DNA from: Alectoria sarmentosa
Taxonomy: Eukaryota > Ascomycota > Lecanoromycetes > Lecanorales > Parmeliaceae
Length of the DNA: 21,328 nt
Direction: 5' to 3'
Assembly: GCA_009733775.1 (NCBI GenBank)
Contig: WOGZ01000459.1
Location: forward strand, 1-21,328
Within the stretch, counting starts at the first letter, position 1. Every line of letters starts with the position of its first letter. The notes beneath the pieces are model-generated. The model ran no database searches and had not been told where the DNA came from. It saw nothing but the letters and a program-made list of their open reading frames with translations. Shown one piece after another: positions 18,603 through 21,328 of this stretch. A program made the translations under genes and the position numbers.

Positions 18603-19390
18603 TCAATCTCGTTTTTGAGATGATTGCGAAATTAAATCGTTTTTTATTATTATAATAACGATATAAATAATCGATTTATTTTTATTCAAATAATTAAATT
18701 TAATATAATTTTTTTTATTATAATGAAAATAAATAAGATTTTTATATTCGATTTCGAATTCGTTTTTTCGTTTATTTTCATTATTTTTATAAATGTGTGA
18801 GATTTTAACGTTATCGTTATAGTTGAATTTATTAAATTTCGAGATTTGAAAATTCAAAAACGAAGTTTTTGCATTTTTATTCTCGAAAGATTTAAAATTC
18901 GAATCACGATCGTTTTCTTCGCGCACGCGTTTAAAAATTCGTTTATACATAATAATTATAATAAAAAATTTCTCACATTATTTAAACATATTATCATTAT
19001 TCAAAATTCGATTCTTTAACGTAAATTGAAGCTTCGCAAAAAAAAAGTTGATTTTATACTTTTTTATCAAAAATGATAAATGAATTTTTAATTTTTTTAA
19101 ATATGTTTTAAAGATCGTGATTTTTTGATTAAATTTTTATTTAATTTTTTTTTATTTTTTATAAACGAGTAAGCGATGATTAATCAAATCGACGATAAAA
19201 TTAAATAAAAAAATTTTAAAATTTTTATACGTTATATTGATAAAATCCTTTTTTTCGTATTCGATATATTATTAATTATTAATATTATTCTTTAAAAATT
19301 TTATATAATAAATAATTTTTGAAATGTTAATAATAAAATATTTAAAGATTTTGATGAAAATAATTTTCGCATCGCGAAATCAACGTATAT
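18603..19390 (-). pseudogene. Element B gag with destroyed zinc knuckle
   Basis: The last 115 codons (18950-18603) are open, starting at an internal ATG. Upstream the same frame continues through a few stops: FNQKITIFKTYLKKLKIHLS, KINFFFAKLQFTLKNRILNN and EKFFIIIIMYKRIFKRVREE, which look like the helical capsid core of fungal gypsy gag. The nucleocapsid end reads YFHYNKKNYIKFNY. With the C-x2-C-x4-H-x4-C spacing exactly kept, all four zinc ligands are Tyr (residues 74, 77, 82 and 87 of the open stretch; 18690-18731). TGT/TGC to TAT/TAC and CAT/CAC to TAT/TAC are single RIP steps. Gag packages RNA in virus-like particles. Its frame is one base off that of protease and RT. Confidence 0.88.
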
Positions 19391-19804
19391 ATTTTTTTTC
19401 ATTTTTGTTTTAATAAGATTTCAATTTTTCGAAATGAACAATTTTGATTTTAAAAATAAATATTTTCGTCGAAAACGAAATCGCGAGCGCAATAATTGAT
19501 ATTTTGATTATAAACGAAATTATAAACGTAATAATTAACGTTTTTTTAATAATATCTTATAAGCTCTCATTGCGAAGTTTATTATTACGAATTTTCAACG
19601 CAAAAAGTTCGCGTTTTTATTAAAAATAACGATTTTTCTCTTTAACACGTTCAAAACGTTCTTTTAAATTGATTTCTCTTTCAAAAATAAATTTTCAAAA
19701 TTCATTAACGCTATTTAAACGCTTATTTTGATTATTTTCAATTTTAAATATTCGATTTTTAAATGAAATCGATATCGTAACGATATTAAATTTTTTTTTT
19801 CAAA
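19391..19804 (-). other. Element B leader between 5' LTR and gag core
   Basis: This is the untranslated leader and possibly the gag start. A near-repeat ATTTTGATTTTAAAAATAAA / ATTTTGATTATAAACGAAAT occurs at 19441 and 19501. The primer-binding site expected directly below 19805 on the minus strand (TTTTGAAAAAAAAATTT) cannot be matched to a tRNA by eye. No start codon could be fixed. Confidence 0.5.
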
Positions 19805-20122
19805 AGATTTGAGAGATTAAAATTATAAGATATATTATTTACGTCGTTAAATAAACGTAAATAAATAAATATATATAAAAAACGTAATATTATTATTGAG
19901 CTTAATAATTAAATTATGTAATAAAATTAATTTTTAAAGATTAAAAGGAAATTTTGAGATATATTAAATAAATATATGTTTATTAAGCACTCTCATTAGC
20001 GAAGTAATTGCGAGGTCAATTTAATTGAATCTAAACTTTACAGTTCTCATGAAAACTCATAAAAGATAACGTCACGATAGCGTATACTTTATATGAAACG
20101 TATACGATCATTCGATCTGACA
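19805..20122 (-). repeat. Element B 5' LTR
   Basis: Partner of 12912-13229 at a constant offset of 6,893. On the coding strand it begins TGTCAGATCG, preserved here but changed to TATTAAATCG in the other copy. The far end (AGATTTG on the plus strand) differs from the TGTTACG of the other copy at several bases, including transversions, so that boundary is the least certain. For the minus-strand element this copy holds the promoter. Confidence 0.92.
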
Positions 20123-20745
20123 TTAATAAACTATTATAATTTTAATTTATTAGTTTATTTTTTTAGTTAATCTTTTTTTAATACGTAACTCGATTGAGTT
20201 TAACTCGATTTAACATTTAACGTAAATAGCGTATTAACGTCGAACTTCAACGTTTATATATTTTTTAATATTAATATATATTTATTATATAATATAGTTA
20301 ATATTTCATTTAAATTATATATAAATACTATTTTAATTCAATATGCAATTTTTAATATAAACGATTTTTATTATAAAATTATTTATTTATAAAGTATATT
20401 TTATTATAATAGCATTTATTTCAAAAAGTTTATTTTAATTTATATATAACTTTATATCGTTAAAACTTCGATTTTATTATTATAAAAAAAATTGAAAAAC
20501 GCTTTTTAAAGTTTTAAATAATAGTTTTATATAATTTAATATTTTAATTTTAAAAAAATATAATTATAATAAACTTTATAGAAAATCTTTATTTTTTATT
20601 ATTTATATTATATTAATAATTTTTATTATAATTAAATTTTTACGTTTTTATTTTAATAATTTATAAGTTTATTATATTTTTTTAACTAACGTAATTTAAG
20701 TAATGAAAAAAAAAGTAATAAAAAAAGAGACGACGACGATGAAAA
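20123..20745. other. A+T-rich stretch right of element B, no gene recognised
   Basis: Composition is similar to 10300-12120: almost only A and T, with sparse CpG. No frame, LTR partner or motif was recognised. It is the flank into which element B inserted, on the far side from 12121-12911, but I cannot join the two by any readable domain. Confidence 0.5.
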
Positions 20746-20746
20746 T

Positions 20747-20890
20747 AATTATTAATTTTATTAATTAAATATTTTTTAAAATAAATATCAATATTCACGA
20801 ATCGAGATAATAAAAATTATTATAATAATATAATTATTAATTTCATTAATTAAACATTTTTTAAAATAATTTTTATATTTACGAATAAAA
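20747..20890. repeat. Tandem duplication, period 85 bp
   Basis: AATTATTAATTTTATTAATT at 20747 recurs as AATTATTAATTTCATTAATT at 20832, and both continue with AAA[T/C]ATTTTTTAAAATAA. The two copies then diverge (CACGAATCGAGATAA against TACGAATAAAAAAAC). Confidence 0.75.
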
Positions 20891-20894
20891 AAAC

Positions 20895-20963
20895 GATAAA
20901 AGTAAAAATGAACGTAAAAGTAAAAACAAAAATAAAAATAAAAGTAAACGTAAAAGTAAAAGC
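20895..20963. repeat. Degenerate (GTAAAA)n hexamer repeat
   Basis: Successive units GTAAAA, ATAAAA, GTAAAC and CGTAAA form a purine-rich low-complexity tract. On this strand it could be mistaken for a Lys-rich coding frame, but it is a simple repeat. Confidence 0.8.
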
Positions 20964-21277
20964 ATTAATAGCGATAACGATAATAATAATTATATTTCTA
21001 AATTAAATACTCACATTTTTAAATCTCAATTTATAAATAAAACGGTTATTAAAATTACGACGACGATAAAAAATGTTTAAAAACATTATTAATATTATTA
21101 ATATTTTTTTTTAAACTTCGTCGATTTTTATAATTAATTGCGCAAGTTTAAATATTTTTCAAAATATTTATTATAAATTAAATTAATTAAATTGAGTGAT
21201 TATAATTTTAATTAATATTTTCGTTTCATTATTATAATAATATATAATTCGTTATCGCATTATTACGATAATAAAAA
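20964..21277. other. Right flank, A+T-rich, no gene recognised
   Basis: CpG is moderately present (for example GACGACGATAAAA at 21059). No open frame of interest and no repeat partner were found. Confidence 0.4.
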
Positions 21278-21328
21278 TAATAAATTAAATAATAAATTAA
21301 ATAATAAATTAAATAATAAATTAAATAA
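21278..21328. repeat. 12-bp tandem repeat running to the window end
   Basis: The unit AATAAATTAAAT is repeated about four times without change and is cut by the end of the window, so its full length is unknown. Confidence 0.9.

Larger units (their letters stand above)
12912..20122 (-). mobile_element. Element B: complete, RIP-inactivated Ty3/gypsy chromovirus
   Basis: The element is 7,211 bp with 318-bp LTRs at 12912-13229 and 19805-20122 (offset 6,893 throughout, no gap). On the minus strand it starts TGTCAGATCG and ends CGTAACA, giving TGT...ACA ends. Order is gag, protease, RT, RNase H, integrase, integrase C-terminal region and chromodomain, then an unusually long 3' region of about 1.8 kb. 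Pol reads in one frame from about 18.54 to 17.28 kb and in the next from 17.28 to 15.0 kb, so only one indel is needed in 3.5 kb. Flanking five-base sequences (AAGAT before, TTAAT after) do not match, so no target duplication is seen; mutation after insertion may have erased it. It belongs to a different lineage from element A, as RT and LTR sequences differ. Confidence 0.93.

Noticed and set aside
12907..20127. Target site duplication for element B
   Set aside because: The five bases outside each LTR (AAGAT and TTAAT) do not match, and shifting the borders by a base or two does not help. RIP may have altered them, but nothing can be claimed.
1..21328. Mitochondrial, plastid or A+T-rich bacterial origin, with TGA read as Trp
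   Set aside because: TGA does occur at Trp positions of pol, but TAA and TAG also occupy Trp, Gln and Arg positions, and other codons changed in the same C-to-T and G-to-A manner. The content is nuclear-type LTR retrotransposons.
1..21328. Decay by ordinary methyl-CpG deamination
   Set aside because: CpG is the best preserved cytosine context, the opposite of what that process would leave.

Overview
The window is a decayed, extremely A+T-rich block of nested retrotransposons. It is most likely from a filamentous ascomycete fungus; the exact taxon cannot be read from the sequence. No intact protein-coding gene, rRNA, tRNA or CRISPR array is visible. Remaining cytosines sit mostly in CpG, while CpA, CpT and CpC (and TpG on this strand) are strongly depleted. 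Coding remnants carry both C-to-T and G-to-A changes relative to what their families require. Together these point to repeat-induced point mutation (RIP), the fungal premeiotic defence against duplicated DNA.

Two long terminal repeat (LTR) retrotransposons of the Ty3/gypsy class can be delimited, both on the minus strand. Element A spans 1514-9010 (7,497 bp), has gap-free 170-bp LTRs with TG...CA ends and is flanked by a 5-bp duplication ATTAT. From high to low coordinates it holds gag, aspartic protease, reverse transcriptase (RT), RNase H, integrase, an integrase C-terminal region and a chromodomain. Element B spans 12912-20122 (7,211 bp), with 318-bp LTRs that align without a gap and the same gene order. 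Both end pol in a chromodomain, so both belong to the chromovirus branch. All frames are riddled with stops, but indels are few, so the domains can be followed by eye over several kilobases. In B, the gag zinc-knuckle ligands, both RT catalytic aspartates and all three integrase DDE residues have been changed by G-to-A or C-to-T steps.

Element A appears to have inserted into an older, also RIP-damaged Ty1/copia-like element: an RT-like stretch lies near 9.66-10.04 kb and an RNase H-like end near 0.52-0.84 kb, both on the minus strand. From about 10.3 to 12.1 kb, and again from 20.1 to 20.7 kb, even CpG becomes scarce and nothing coding can be recognised. The 3' part of element B (13.23-15.0 kb) is unusually long, contains a 23-base T tract and a less mutated stretch with an unidentified plus-strand open frame (14347-14625), and is the least explained part of the window. 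The right end (20.7-21.3 kb) consists largely of short tandem repeats.
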